NCBI GenBank assembly: GCA_907165065.1
Contig: OU015529.1
Span: forward strand, 10,301,554 to 10,365,553
Reading direction: 5' to 3'
Source: Caprimulgus europaeus
Taxonomy: Eukaryota > Chordata > Aves > Caprimulgiformes > Caprimulgidae
Length of the DNA stretch: 64,000 nucleotides
In this document: one piece after another, positions 37,481 to 50,720 of the stretch
Layout of the letters: the number at the start of each line of letters is the position of its first letter
How positions within the stretch are numbered: position 1 is the first letter of the stretch
Notes under the pieces: model-generated
The model's input: only the letters and a program-made list of their open reading frames with translations
Told to the model about the DNA's origin: nothing
Databases searched by the model: none
Program-made: the position numbers and the translations under genes

Positions 37481-40093
37481 ATTTTCCCATAAAACTTTAT
37501 CCCCAAGGAAAAATATAGATGGAAAGACCATTACCAATACATGAAGTTCAGTGGTTCTCTCTCTTTAGATGTAATTGCTATCAAGGAGGCTGGCAGCAGG
37601 GTAATTTTAGTTCAAATGAGTACATAGCCTGAAAAAGGATAAATCAACCTTTGTAGGTCTGAAATTAGATCCCAGTGTGGGATTGTTCTAGCTAAGTGTA
37701 CATCAGATTCATAAAATATATTTGCCAAAATGAAAAGCCCCTAAAATCCAAGGGCAGCAGTGAGTGTGGGGCTGGAGGGGGAAGGTTTCATGCCCTGTGA
37801 GAAGAACTCCTTTCTCCTCCCTTTGCTAGTAATGGCCTCAAATTACCTTTTTAATCAGGCAATGAGGGCTCCATCCGACTCCCATTCAAGGCAGCAGAAA
37901 GCCTCCCACAGTACCCAAAATCCCTTTCTCAGCATGATTAATACCTTCGGTCCGCATCCACAAAGGAGCTGAGAAGGGAAGAACTGATTTCACTGGGAAG
38001 CTGGAGAGGGACACCTTTACCAGAATTAGGCACCAAAATATCCACATGGCTCTGGGCCAGCGTCCCAGTCACACTCACTGGTTAGACAGCTGGGATAACA
38101 AAACCTGTTTGTCACTTTAAGACATCCTGCAAGTATCCTTGCAGTGGGATTAACTCTCAGCAATGTTTATTGCAATGACTTCTCTTTTCTGTTACTGCCT
38201 TGGATACGGTGAGCAATTTAAAAATGGAGAGACGGCTGGGTACCCAGAATTTGGGTAACACATCTGCTTTGGACTGTGTGATGTTTCTCATGCATTTTTT
38301 GAGCTCCTTTACACACATGTATTGTATCAAATGCTGAGGGAGGTGTTCCCTGTGTGAGGGTGTCACATGCCCTCCTGCCACAGCTCTGGGGGTGGGGTAG
38401 TTCCTGATTCAGGGCAAGAAAAATTCCCTCTTCCAGGAAAAATCCAGGACAAAATATTTTACTGGAGGTGCAAGATAGTAATCTCCGTATCCCAGGTTTG
38501 TCCTACAGAGCAAGATGAAAGACCATGCTCATGCTTAAATTGGACCTGCCCATTTTTTTGCAAAAGGCACCATTTTGGTCAGTAAAATAACTCTATCTTC
38601 ATAAATGTAAATTTTCAGCAAGACAAGGTTCTGTTTTTTCCATACTAAAGAGCATTTTGGTAAAAGCAGACATGTCCCAGCCAGAATCACTTATTCACAG
38701 TGACTTGGAGAGCCGGAGAGCCAGGATGCCTAGAAGACAGCAGGGCCTCTGCTTGTTGTGATGCCTTTGATGCTTTGGAGAAGATCCCCCTTGCCCTGTA
38801 CTCCACACCTCTTTATCAAATGATGTATTTTGATATGAGTATTGAATAGGAAATGTCATAGAAGATCATTTTTTTTTTTAAATCTTTGCCATTTGGTTGT
38901 TTCTAGGATGAACCTGAATTTTACAGAAACAAGACAGAATTGTAGACAAATGGATGTCCCAAACAGTTTATGATGCAATTTATCAGACAACCTCCGACAG
39001 CCGTTCTGCGGACTGTGTTTCAAGTGCCTTTCTCCTCAAGTTATTTGAATCTAAAAATCTGTGTACTGCATGTCTGAGTACATGGGCTATGTACAATTAA
39101 CTTATACTGAGTTACAATATTTTGATTCACTGTAGATACTTAGACAAATGCCAAACAGTTCCCAAAAAGCCAATTGATAAAAGCACTCTTAGAAAAGTAG
39201 GCAGGTGACTGAAAATCAAAGGATATACGTGGCTCCTTTCCTGAAAAGCAGCTTCACAGTTAGAGCCACTTCTCCTGATTTTCAGGAGGAGGGTTTGGCT
39301 CAGACTTTCTCACTCCTGCTCTCAGCCTCCCACTAAGCATGGACAAACCATTTTCTTAAAGGTTAAAGAGAGTCTGCATAACCTCATATGGACAGCATGT
39401 CTGCTCCTTGACCTCAGCTTCAACGTTGTCCAAAGTTTTCCTAAAGCGATAGAAATAATAATAAACGGCCCCAAATGCAGAAGATTGCTGAACACATATC
39501 TTAAGCCAAAGATTTCTGTCTCACTACAATATGCTGAAGTAAAAACATATCCAGGAGTCGTCCCTGGAGTCTCAAATCATTCTCTCATCACACTGGGTTC
39601 AAAGACAGCGCGAGTTGTGTAGTGTAGCTGAAAGTATCTGCATAAAGCAATTCCTCTATGATGTTGTTTTGTTTCTGGCTTGCTTTTACCTGGGCTATCT
39701 GAAGACATTGTTTGAGGCTAAGGAAAAAAGTATGAATAATGTTTGGGCCTAGAGATCAAAAATTCAAGCTTATTTCCATAGTCGTTAGTAGCCAGTATCC
39801 CATGTGGATCTGTTCATTTCTAAAGCTGCACTGAAATGCTGGTGTACTAGGAAGGATTTCTTGTTCTTTTTTATTTTATTTTTCTAAGAGTTTGTTCTTC
39901 TTGATTTTTGAAGATGCTGAAAGCTTTTTGATGTCACAAAACCAATCATAAGAGGGAAAACACAAATTTAAATGTGAGATAAAAGGGGCTTTGCATGCAT
40001 GCATAACAAGAAATCCATTGAACAAAACAAATTACTTACCACCTCCACAATGGCTTTCTGCCTCCAAGGGATGGGCTGGTTCACAATGAGGAG

Positions 40094-40128
40094 GTGACTG
40101 TGATAAAGTCACTGTGATACTGTGATCA
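40094..40128 (+). repeat. Short CTGTGAT repeat with a hairpin
   Basis: CTGTGAT occurs three times, and GTGACT...AGTCAC forms a six-base stem around the first copy. Very short, no functional inference. Confidence 0.5.
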
Positions 40129-42241
40129 GAAAAGCTGCAGTAAGAAAAAAAAAAAGTATATAGGAGAATGTAAACTACAAAGAAGAGAGGGTGGAAAAAA
40201 ATGGCTCACCATTCCCTTGGGACTATGAGTGACTTTCAGTATTCCCCAAAAAGTTTCACTTCAAACATTACGAGGCCAAAAAGGTCTCTTTCTGTGTGCC
40301 AGTTCTGGCAGCCAGTGGAGGAAGGAGGATGGCTGAATTTTTCATTCAAATAACTTTGTTCCCTTCTGGATATGTCTTGTCTGAAATCCCCATTGATGGC
40401 AATGAGGTGTGAATTTTCCTGATTTGGAGGGTAAAAGTGAGCTCTTGGACCTGAGTTTGGTTTTAAGGGTTTGTTTGGGTTTGATTTTGTTTTCCATTTA
40501 GAACTCTTCCCTTTCTTTTACCATTTTAAACCCAGGAATGATGAGCACTAAGGGTTGGGGAAAGGTCAAGAGAGAGATGTAGTTATAAATTTCCTTTGCT
40601 GTTCTGTATTTCAGTGTTTGGGAACCATTTCAGACTAGTTATCAAGAAATACTCCTCCCTCCAGCCCCTGGCTTCCACCCTCAGACAGGGGTAGGTCACA
40701 CTGGACACAATCCTTTTTTATGTTGTTGGAGGGGGGTTTAATATTTATTTTGTTTCACAAGGCAAAGCACTAATTTTTAGGAGTTGAAAGCCTGAGGATG
40801 CCTCAGAGGATATTGTATCAACTGTGGAATAGGAATATTACAGATGCTTGATTTGTATGACAGAAGTTATATCTTAATTTGACCAGATTTGACCAGATGG
40901 TCTTACCCCCAAAAAATGAAGAATCCTTACCTATGTAAGTGTACACTGTGCCCAGGGCTTGTGCAAGGGTTCTCCATGTCCTGTTTCTACTGAGGTTCAA
41001 AACCAGGGGGAGTAAAACCCACAAAGCACTCTGAAGTAAATTCCTTCCCAAAGGACAAGGAATATGGCAAGAGCACCTGGAAATATTTAGCTTTTTTCAT
41101 TTATGCTTTTTTGACTTTGTTTCTTCCTTTCCCTCTCTTCTATCATTCCCTCTATTTCTTTGGTCACTGAAGAAGCAGAAGGTAGAAGAAGAGGAGAAAG
41201 AATAAAAGATGATCAAACACAAAAATAAATTAAAGGTTGACTTGATTTTTGAGCAACGAGCAAAGATCTGAAACACTTCCCTAAAGAGTTACTTGGGTTT
41301 CTTTTTTAAAAATCATTGTGATTTTTTTGTCACAATATTTTGAAATATGTATTTATTTTCTTTTTTTGCACATATTGTTTTATTCTTCAGCATCCTTTTT
41401 ATATGGGCAGGACATAGGTAACTTTCCTGCCTGCTCTCAAGCCATTGGCCACATCAAGCTCCTTTTTTGATGTCCCATCACAGCAAATCCTTTGGTCACA
41501 TTTTGATGGTTAGCAACCTTCAGCTTCCATATCTGTTGAATCTCAGCTACTTGTGAAAATAGTTATTGTCAAAGGGTTTACTCTGGAATCCTCTATTGTC
41601 TGTAAAAACTTATTCATGGCCTTCAGTGGTATTTTTGGACCAGATCTGACCTAATTTGGTGGACCACTGATAAATCCTTCCTCCAATATACTTGCCATGA
41701 GGTCATGCTTGCCATATGTTCACTGATTTATATTACAGGAGTTATTCTTTGTTCTTGTTTTCAAAACAATTGTTCTGAAGTGTGTTGATTATCACATCAA
41801 ATTGAAAACTGTAAATTTGAACTAAATTTTACTTCTGAGATTCCCAGTTTATTTTTGGAGCTCTAATTTTACTGCCAGTCAGGGAGGAAAAAACATCTCA
41901 AGTACATAAAGAATACACAGAATCGTAACAGTGTTGGAAGAAGCCTGAAGGAAACTTAAGAAACCTTCTGCTACTTCAAGTAAGCACCTCTCTGAAAAGC
42001 TGTTGCTTTTACCAGTAGTACTATGTCTTGAGGATCTGAAGAGCGTTTCCATCACTGAGATGAGCTGCAGAGAGTTATACAATAATCACCTGCAAATTTG
42101 ACAAAGCAAAATCAGGATCTTAATACTGCAATTCACTTCCTTTGATATCTTATCTGTCATCTCCCCCTTCCCACACAACCTCTTTATACTGAGAGAGAGA
42201 TGGCACATCACCTATTCTCTTGACTGTTGAGAGAGACAGTT

Positions 42242-42306
42242 ATTTCTCTCCCCTTTCTCCTTCTCCCTCTTGGTCTCCTTCTTTTTCTCTCTTTTCTTTT
42301 TTCCCC
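42242..42306 (+). repeat. Pyrimidine-rich tract
   Basis: C/T-rich low-complexity sequence with two short purine interruptions (TTGGTC), followed by CTATAG. No gene context. Confidence 0.65.
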
Positions 42307-45194
42307 TATAGTTTCTTCTGGTTGTTTTTTCCGTCTCTCCCTGTCCCTTTTATGGTTCTTTCAAAGGAAAAGGTAGAATCCTATTTGCTTCAGCTTGACA
42401 CAAAATACTGCAGCAGAGATAGAGCCCATGATGAGGGCTTCAGCCATATGGTCCACACCAAGTGAGGGTGTCCCAGTAAACTCCTTTAGGTATGGCCAGG
42501 CTGTATTTTAAGCACAGGTCCAAACTCTGCTCATTTCACTTTCAAAGAGCCTGATTGGGCCTTTGGGGACCCCTGAATTCCATGGGAGGAGAAAGCCCAC
42601 ATTCATGCTGCCCACTGTGCGGGGAGGACAGGTGTGGTGTGGACCTGTCTGCACGCCTGCACGTGCCACCCAGTTGCCCTTGGGAGCTACAGGGCATGAG
42701 AGCTACAGAGCGCTAAAGAGCTTGGAGCTGAGTGATGATATTTATACAACCAGGCTTTTCATTACCGTGGGCTTCTTTGTCGCCAGCTCTTGTTGGCTAG
42801 TGGAGGCTAAAGAAACCTCAGTTACAATTCATTTAATATTTAAATATCTTCTCCAACTTTAACACATAAAGACTAAGTATGGTTTCAAGCGTGATTCACA
42901 TGGTGTATCTGGCCCTTAAATGTAAATAGACTTTAAACTTTGAAAGAAACTCTGAAGGCTACAAAACCGAGGTTTATTTATATCTCTCATAATCCCTATG
43001 AAATCCTAGGAGTGGAGTCACCCAAATGAGAAGTCACAGTGTTTGGGTTCTTGTCTAACCAAGGCTCATTGATTTTTAAGCGCATAAATTCAGAAACTCT
43101 AAAGACCCAGCCAAAGACAATACAGTGAGCAGCGCAGTTTGGAGATCCCCCCGGGGAGGAGATGTGGTTGTAAACACTTGAAAATGTTTAAATCCAGTGA
43201 ATGCTCTAGTTATATTTGGTAGGTCTGACAGGACAAGCAGTCCTAACAATCTGAAACGCTGGACAGAATGGAAGGAGACGCTTGCCAAAGATAACGAAAG
43301 CCTTACAGCCCTTTTCACATCTCCTCTGCCAGGATGTGGAGCTATCACGGTCTTGGTCCTCCTAGAGATGTTCTTCTCTCTGGGCCGCTCTGATCCAAGG
43401 GATGCAGTAGATGTCCTTTGCATTGGAGGTTCACCCGACGGGGGCCTCACACACTGCATGAGGGGTGAGGAAGACGTTTGTGGGGAGCAGAAGCATGATG
43501 TTTTCATGCTGGGCCACAGCACAGCGTGGACAGCAAAGCCCTTTGCACGGTGCCTGACACCCTCAGCTACTTCTAAAAGTCTCCTCGTAGCTACACATTA
43601 CAGAGAGACAGGTTTAAATGAGCATTTGTACAGATGTGGTATTGAAGCAGAAATATTAAATTACTTCCCTGGGATCTCATGGGAAGCCTGAAAGAGAAGA
43701 AAGGCTTGGCCTGGGCTTATCCATGCCATGGCTTGGTACCCTGGTCCTGCACCATCTCTCCTAGTGGTAACCAGTGCCAGGTTCCAGGCCCTTGGCTCCC
43801 AGCAGCAGCATTATGTGGGGTAGGTATGAAGCCCTCCCAGACAAGAAAATGAAAATCTATATCTACAGAAAAATGTTGGAGACTTCTAAAAATACCTCAA
43901 TTCAAGAAGCATCAAAATTCCTCTATAATAAAAGGTGTGGAACAAGCAGCAGATAATGTCCAAAGACGTGCTGAATATAAGGGGACTGTGGTTCAAAAGC
44001 AGGACTCTGGGGTTTGTGAGCAACAGATGTGAGTAGCAAAAAGACCAAAGAGGTTAGTGCTAGATAGACGGGAAAGGAGAACAAGAGTGGTTGCAAAAGT
44101 ACCAGGGGAGATGAAATATTAGCGAGAAGTTGAATCCTTCAGTAAACCGAGAGATTGAATTCTTTTGAAATCTGCCTTTAAATAAATATACAAACACAAA
44201 GTTTGAACAACTAGAAAACACTGGAGAAAAATAAACCTGTAAAAATAAAGATCATGACAAAGAATGGGTAAGGGAATATAGAGATAATATGAATATAAAC
44301 AAATCAGCTTTCCAGATTGCAAACATCTCAGAACACTTTGGGAATTGAATAACAAATTTATTGTACCACCAACAATTATTTTTTGACAAATCATGGGAGA
44401 TTCCCAGGGCCTCAAGCAAAGTAAATATTGTACAGATTTTTCAGAGGAGAACTGAAGCGTGATCTCAATAACTACTGTCTCATACAGCAGTTTTATCTCC
44501 CTGGTAGTATAACAGCACAAATAATTTCCTGAGACTTATGAGGCTGACTTGTTCATTACCCCCAGATGATCCAGTATAGTCCAACACAACACTGGTGTGG
44601 GGCTGACTGACAGCTACGGTCCCAACAAGGGGGAAAGAGGATGACTTGCTTGGCTGTGATGCACCCAGCAGCATCTGGACCCCACACTGCCACTCTGTGC
44701 AGAGAATGCACAAGATGATGCTGAACAAACTCATTTCCAAACTATAAATGATACTAGTGCTTTGCCTGAGATAATTAGCCCTGGTACTAATTTACCTGAT
44801 CCAAAACTCAGTGATGTTGTCCATGATCCATGAAATGCCCATGAGGAAAGAGTCCCGGCTCAGCCACGAGCTGTAGGGACAACCCCTCCCATCTCGCTCA
44901 GATCCCACATTCCTAGAAATGCATGGGGAAGGAATTCAGAGAAAGCAAAGAGACCTACAGATGGTTAAAAAAAAAACCCAAAACAAAGCCATATTGTCGA
45001 TATAATGAAAAAAGTGGAGAGACAATGAATAAACAGCCACTGCTGCAGTCAGGGTAATGCTCATAAGCGTTTGTCCAACTTCTGGGAAGGGGCGAAGGCA
45101 AAATTATTTTCCTTAATTTCTTGTTCCCACCCAAAGTCTGCTGGTTTCGACTTTCTGCAGGGCATATATATTTCATCTATAGTAATTATTTGTA

Positions 45195-45285
45195 GATATT
45201 TTTTAGGGCCAGAAGGGATCATTAGATCATCAGTTCTGGCCTCCTGCATAACATATGCCGTAGAATTTCATCCAAAAAGGTAATG
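45195..45285 (-). mobile_element. Old CR1 LINE 3'-end fragment, antisense
   Basis: GGGCCAGAAGGGATCATTAG, then ATCATCAGTTCTGGCCTCCT and GCATAACATATGCCGTAGAA follow, block by block, the reverse complement of the ancient CR1 3' end (GGCCAGAAGGGACCATTxTGATCATCTAGTCTGACCTCCTGTATAACACAGGCCATAGAA in its known form, recalled approximately). Only about 90 bases are left. Sense is on the minus strand. Confidence 0.75.
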
Positions 45286-45813
45286 CACTATTCACCTCGG
45301 CTGCGGCGGTGGATGAGGGCTGGACCTGCGGCTGTCTGATTCTGGGGCTTTTTTGGGATCACGGCTGAATTTTGACATTTCTTCATAGCTATTCTGCAAC
45401 ACATCTTCACATGGAAAATTTCACATGATAAATAATTCTGTTTTCTAAAAAAAACCCTCTACTTGGAGAAAGAGAAAAGGTGGGGGAATAGAAGTCCACA
45501 GTGTAAAAGGAAAATTGTAGAGATTATCAGCTTTTTCCAAATTTCATCTCAAGCTTTTTATTCTTGCACTCTTCCTGGTTAACTTTTGTCAAAATAACCA
45601 GACACAAGCATCAGGGAAACTAAATGATAGTTTAGTTTCCAAAAGAGGGGAAAAAAAATCTTAGTGAAATGTGTTTCTATAGTAGACTTTATAAATCCAT
45701 TCAGTGTGGTCTAATGTAAGTCAGGCTTTAACAAATATTTTTGCTCGACTTGGTTCCAGGATAAAATTGTAGAAGTTACTGAAAGGTGAAAAAAACCCTC
45801 AATCTATTCAACT

Positions 45814-45837
45814 AAAAAAAAAAAAAAAAAAAAAAAA
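45814..45837 (+). repeat. A24 homopolymer
   Basis: Twenty-four consecutive A residues directly abutting the CR1 fragment that follows. It lies at the 5' side of that fragment, so it is not its tail. Confidence 0.85.
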
Positions 45838-46175
45838 GGATATTTAAGGGGGGTCTAACTGAAGTATACAAAAATCTTAGCTGAATGGATAATATCAATG
45901 CATGTTACTACTTTTGATACTGCACAGATGACAGGATCAGGGGCATAAATGGAAGTTCAAAAAACAAATTCAGAGGAGACATAAGGAAGTGCTTTGTCAC
46001 TCAAAGAATAATAAATGTTTGGAATGGCCTACTGGGCAAGGTTGTTGAGGCAAAGACAGTGGGCTCGTTCAAGAAGCAATTAGATGCTATCCTGGGGGAA
46101 ACGCTGTATTACAAGAGACAAGCATCAATGTGTTGAATGGCCTTTTCTCATTCCTAACATTTTCTATGTTCTTTT
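45838..46175 (+). mobile_element. Old CR1 LINE 3'-end fragment
   Basis: Begins with TTTAAGGGGGGTCTAACTGA followed by AGTATACAAA, corresponding to the CR1 region GGGGATCTCATTGAGGTGTACAAA. It continues with AGGAAGTGCTTTGTCACTCA, TTTGGAATGGCCTACTGGGC and AAGGTTGTTGAGGC, matching the block where CR1 reads TGGAACxxxxTGCCxxxxxxGGTTGTGGAGGC. The end, ATGGCCTTTTCTCATTCCTA followed by ACATTTTCTATGTTCTT, is an old CR1 3' terminus. Substitutions and lack of any frame show it is inactive. Confidence 0.8.
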
Positions 46176-47639
46176 CTCCAGCTTGCACTCTTAAGGGTCT
46201 GCAGCCTCAGTGTATAATATCAAAACTGAAATCAGGCCCAGCAGTGTTCTCCACTAAACTGGGCCAAGAAGCATAATAAAGATTTGGCCTTGCTATAAAA
46301 ATGTGCCGCGCTGTACTGCTACCCTGCTTATTCCATGCTGGCTTCTGGGCTTCTAATAAAGGAACAGGCGTTGGGCAAAGCACCCAGGGTTCAAAGATTT
46401 ATTTCACACCTTGTGTCGAGTCCAGAGTGTACTTTCAAGAAACTGGGGCACCCTCCCTTCAGGTGGGAGCACTTCAGAGGTGGGCCAGGACAATTCCAGC
46501 GCATGCAGGGCTCTTTGGATCCTTCACAACTAAACTTGGCATTCAAATGTGCCTTTATTAGTAGTTATTAATAATTTTTGAGAATTTCTCCATCTCTCAC
46601 CTTACTCATCTGTTCTAATTTGCAGGATGAGTGAGTCTTTAGAAGGTTAAATAACGTACTGTGTGCTGTGCCAAAACGGGTGCACTGCTCACAGAGCAAT
46701 CAGCCAAAAACGTGGAATTGCACCCCATCACCTCCCAGGAAAATTGCAGCCCTCTCCATGCTGAGGTCCCTGCAGCTGTGCCAACACCAGTTACCACACA
46801 CCCACCTGCTCACAGGATAGTAAAGAGGGACCTGTGGATCATCCCACTGGAGATGCCCCACTTGGGAGGTGTCACATTCAGCTGCTGAGGAGCAGAGAGC
46901 TCCTGGAGCCCAGCTGACCAAGTTCACTCAGAAGAGAGCCATGACTCAAGGTACACCTAAGGTTAGACTTTTTTTTGCAATTATCTGATTCATGGGTTGC
47001 AGAAGAAGCTTCAGTGTGTCTCTGCAGCAGGCTGCACTGAGGCACTACAGTAAAGATGGTCTATCCTGCCCTAAACCTACTGGGTATCCTACAACAAGAA
47101 GTAGTCAGGCACAACTAGAGAGCAAGGAAGTCCTTGAAGACATTCACACATAGGGTTTACTACACACATAGGACTGTGCAGCTCTTATCAAGTATTTCAT
47201 AGGCAGCTCAGCCGGGCAGGATTTTAGGGAAATATTTAATGAATGCTGTATTTGTACTGGAAATCTCCACCAAACATAAGGGGCTGTACAAAGGGAAGTA
47301 TTAAACTAGTTTTGGGGGAAATGTATGGATGTGCAAGAAATGCTCAGCTAAGAAAGCAGCGTAATGACTGGAGGAGAGGAATGGCAGCCTCTTCCTCTCC
47401 AGCCAGGGTGAAGAAGGAAAAAGAAACCTCAAGCTACCACCACCGCTGATGAGCTAAGGCAGCCCCTAATTCAGGGCCATGCAAGCAGAAGTTAAATTAA
47501 TATGAATTGCTGAAAGGCTCACACAGTCTATCCTTTCTTCTCCTAACTCTTCCGCAAGGGTTTGTTGGGGTTTTTTTTATTTCATTATATTATGTTTTAC
47601 TGGTGAGGGATTCTTATTATTATTCTGGTTCTAACCTTC

Positions 47640-48140
47640 ATTACAGTGGCTTTGTGCCCCGGCACTCCAGGGGAAATGCATATTCAGAATAGCTTTGCAA
47701 GTGCTGCCGAAGCCATTTGATGTCTGCACCACTAGCTAAATTATTTGCTAACAAACTTTGAGACTTTTTGCCCTTCCAAGGAACCATTTCACATGTGGTT
47801 TTTGGCTTCCTCTGCAGTGGCCCAGCAATATTATTTTATCCCAGCAAAGAGCATATTATTGTTTAATATCACTGCTATATTCCAGTATGTTTCCCAAGAT
47901 GATAAATGTTGGCACGGAAAAGAAGCAACTTTTTCAAACAATAAGTAATAAATTGTGGAAGGCTGAGGTAAATATTTTTCCATGTCCCCAAACAACTCTG
48001 AGTACATTCCAGAGGAGTGTATTGACAGTAAAATGTTTGAGAACAAGAAAATTTGTTGGATCAGGTTGTGGTTGTTGTCTAACCCATAAAATATCGAGAA
48101 AATTCCTAGCTCTTTCTACCATCTGTTCCACTGTGTACTT
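47640..48140. promoter_or_regulatory. Candidate conserved noncoding block
   Basis: Unique sequence rich in developmental-type motifs: ATGCATATTCAGAATAG (octamer-like ATGCATAT), CTAGCTAAATTATTTGC, CAATATTATTTTATCC and TATTATTGTTTAATATC (SOX-like ATTGTT). No repeat or coding signature. The role is inferred from motif density only. Confidence 0.22.
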
Positions 48141-48560
48141 CTGGGTGCAACTTTAAGTAAAGCATTCAAAATGTCAACTATAGTAAATATGAATATGAAC
48201 AAGTTAGTGTGACAAGATATACTGCATTGTTCCAAGGCTTTCAAAAAAACCCCAACTGAAACAGAAAGTTTGTCAGATATGTCCCAATATAGGGGGAGGT
48301 ATCTTAGCAGTGAATTATTCAAATACCTGGGTTCACTGTGGCAGTGAGATCTGAAGTGCTAAGGGTACCCATTCCTGCCTGGTGGCATGCAACCCACTCA
48401 AGCAAGCCACAGACAACAAATATCAGAAATTAACTACTAAAAATGTCACTTCAAGATTGTATTTTAAGGCCACTCCCTGCTGGAGGGCAAGCTGCAAAGA
48501 GAAAATGATGCCCAAAATCAAAATGTTATTGTCTATCTTTCTCTCTCTCTATATATACAT

Positions 48561-48699
48561 CATCTATATCTATATCTATATCTATCTATATCTATATCTA
48601 TATCTATATCTATATCTATATCTATATCTATATCTATATCTATATCTATATCTATATCTATATCTATATCTATATCTATATCTATATCTATATCTATAC
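48561..48699 (+). repeat. (TATATC)n hexanucleotide microsatellite
   Basis: About 22 TATATC units with one TATC-only unit near the start, preceded by (CT)n/(TA)n and followed by a few CA units. The six-base period gives an artificial Tyr-Leu dipeptide run in the plus-strand frame. Confidence 0.95.
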
Positions 48700-50479
48700 A
48701 CACACATCACTTACCTGCAGGTAATGCACTGCAACCATCCTTGTGTGTGTTGCCTTCAACACCACACATACAGCTGTCCATCTCTAGCCCTATACATCTC
48801 TTTGAAGCCCATCTTTACAGGAGGAGTGCTCACGTAACCCACCAGGAGCCAGAGGGAAAGGACTAGCAGCTAAGCTGCAGGTACCTGGCCCCAGCCACAT
48901 AAAATGTGCACCTCAGTATATGGAGAAAAGGCTTCTTGATAATAATTTTTCAAAGGACTTTTACAATGTTTAAATATCGAATATGGGCATATTCAACATC
49001 TTTTTGGGCCAATATTTGCCTGTTTAAATGAAAACTCCTAATCCTCTAGCACTATAAGGGGAAGACATCCTCAGTATCCATACTCTGTACTTGAGACATA
49101 ATGCAATTTAAACTGAAATTTGAGCAGACTTTCCATTAAGTAACAGATCACTGTTGGATGGTCATGGTTTTTTATATTTGGCAGAGGGATGTATCTCAGA
49201 TATGTAGACATCATGTAGGGATGGGATATTTTGTACGAACATTAATAATGATGTTCCTACATTGCTCATGCTGTGGAAGTGCTTCCTATTCATCTCATTA
49301 TCTTCTGGTCCCACAATGGCAGCATGATGAGTGCAGAGAAATGAGTGAGAAGCCTTCTATGTCTTTGTGTGGTGAGTATAAAATGGTTGCAAACCAGATG
49401 AGTGTTTAAATACATTACATCTTTGACATTTCGCACTACCCTTACGGAAAGACCCCATATATTTAATATCAAAAGGGCAGAGACCACTTACCATGGGAGA
49501 AAAAGAGAACGACTGCTTTGTCCTGCTACCTATATCCCAGGGAGTAGATCACAGAGGACCAAGATGGTTTCCCTTATGCCTTGAAAGGGGCTGATGAGAA
49601 CCCAGAAGCACCTAGATAGAAGTCAGATTCGTTCACTCATATCAGTCCCACAGATCTGCTCTAAATCTCTCTTCCCAGTCTCCTCCTCCAGGGTTAAAAA
49701 GATGGCACAGCAGAGTGTGCCAGAGAGAGGTTGTTCTGAGTTATTGTTGTGTGTGTTTCAGTGGTTATTGTTGTCTTCATAACCTTCATTTCAATATAAA
49801 TCACTTCTGTTTTCACATTTTCTCCTGGACTACTTACATATCCCAAGGACCATTCCCATGAGTAGCTGTTGAATTTGTGTCACCAGCTCTTCTCTAATGA
49901 CCTTTCACAACACTGGTAAAGGCTTCAGTACCCACTGAAAGCATCAAAGGGCCTATTCACATCTTTCATGGAATCTAATCAGAATGGTGGGGCTGTATAT
50001 TCACAAAGCTGGCACTGCTTCTCTGCATGTCCTTGGGCAACTCCTTTAAAAGCTGCAGGAGTCTCCATGTGGGAGAATGGCAAAAATGACACTGGCCTGC
50101 CAGCCATGAAGGTTACAACACAGAACCACTTAAAATACTTGATGAAGCCCAAAACAGTTGATGCAGGCAAAACACTTTGCAGGAAAGTGAGAGGTACATA
50201 CATTCATGGAGAGGAGAGTGCCCAGAGGTAGCTTAGCTGCCACCCCAGCCTGTAGCCCCAAAATCCAAATGGTGACAAAACTGCAATCATTAATATCCCA
50301 TGCTTCACTGATCTAATTTACATCAGTGACAACTTCTTGTACAGACTAATCTCTGGAATAGGTCCCCTTCCCACATGCTATTAACAGAATTATAAATATT
50401 TAATTTGAAATAGAAGTTACTAATAAGCATCTTAAATAACAGAAGAGGGTGATAGATTGGCAGACTGCCATGCTCATCT

Positions 50480-50720
50480 TCACTTTAGGCAGTGCTTCCT
50501 TCTTGTCTTGAACTGCTAGATGACATTCTTTCAATTGAATTAATTGGCCTTTTTCTTGCCCCATGCTATTTCTGGTTTAATTATCCTGCAGCTCGGCCAG
50601 CAGTGGACGATGTTCTTCCTGTCGGTGCTCTTTTGCTCTCAATGTTCTCAGTTGGTGCAGGCTATTTTCTAAGCTCAGTTCCACTTTCCTCTTACAAGTT
50701 CCTGAGCAATATTTTGTGAC
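50480..50720. promoter_or_regulatory. Candidate conserved noncoding block
   Basis: Contains TTTCAATTGAATTAATTGGCC (two adjacent homeodomain-type ATTAATTG/CAATTG words), TTTAATTATCCTGCAG and a GC-richer section with several CpGs (GCTCGGCC, GACGATG, GTCGGTG). No recognisable coding exon. Status as regulatory DNA is inferred. Confidence 0.22.

Larger units (their letters stand above)
34409..45194. other. Intergenic DNA, no gene recognised
   Basis: AT-rich unique sequence with no recognisable exon. Notable features are a (TTTA)n run at 35,544-35,567, an AT-rich candidate regulatory block at 37,040-37,480, a small repeat at 40,094-40,128, a pyrimidine tract at 42,242-42,306 and overlapping open frames on both strands at 43,076-43,691. 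Confidence 0.65.

Noticed and set aside
41928..41990. Possible CR1 tail (CACAGAATCGTAACAGTGTTGG followed by GGAAACTTAAG)
   Set aside because: Only loosely similar to the GAATCATAGAATGGTTTGGGTTGGAAGGGAC-type tail and no CR1 body on either side, so too weak to annotate.
48382..48837. 151-codon plus-strand frame with a Tyr-Leu repeat
   Set aside because: Translation of the TATATC hexamer microsatellite and flanks, with no family resemblance.
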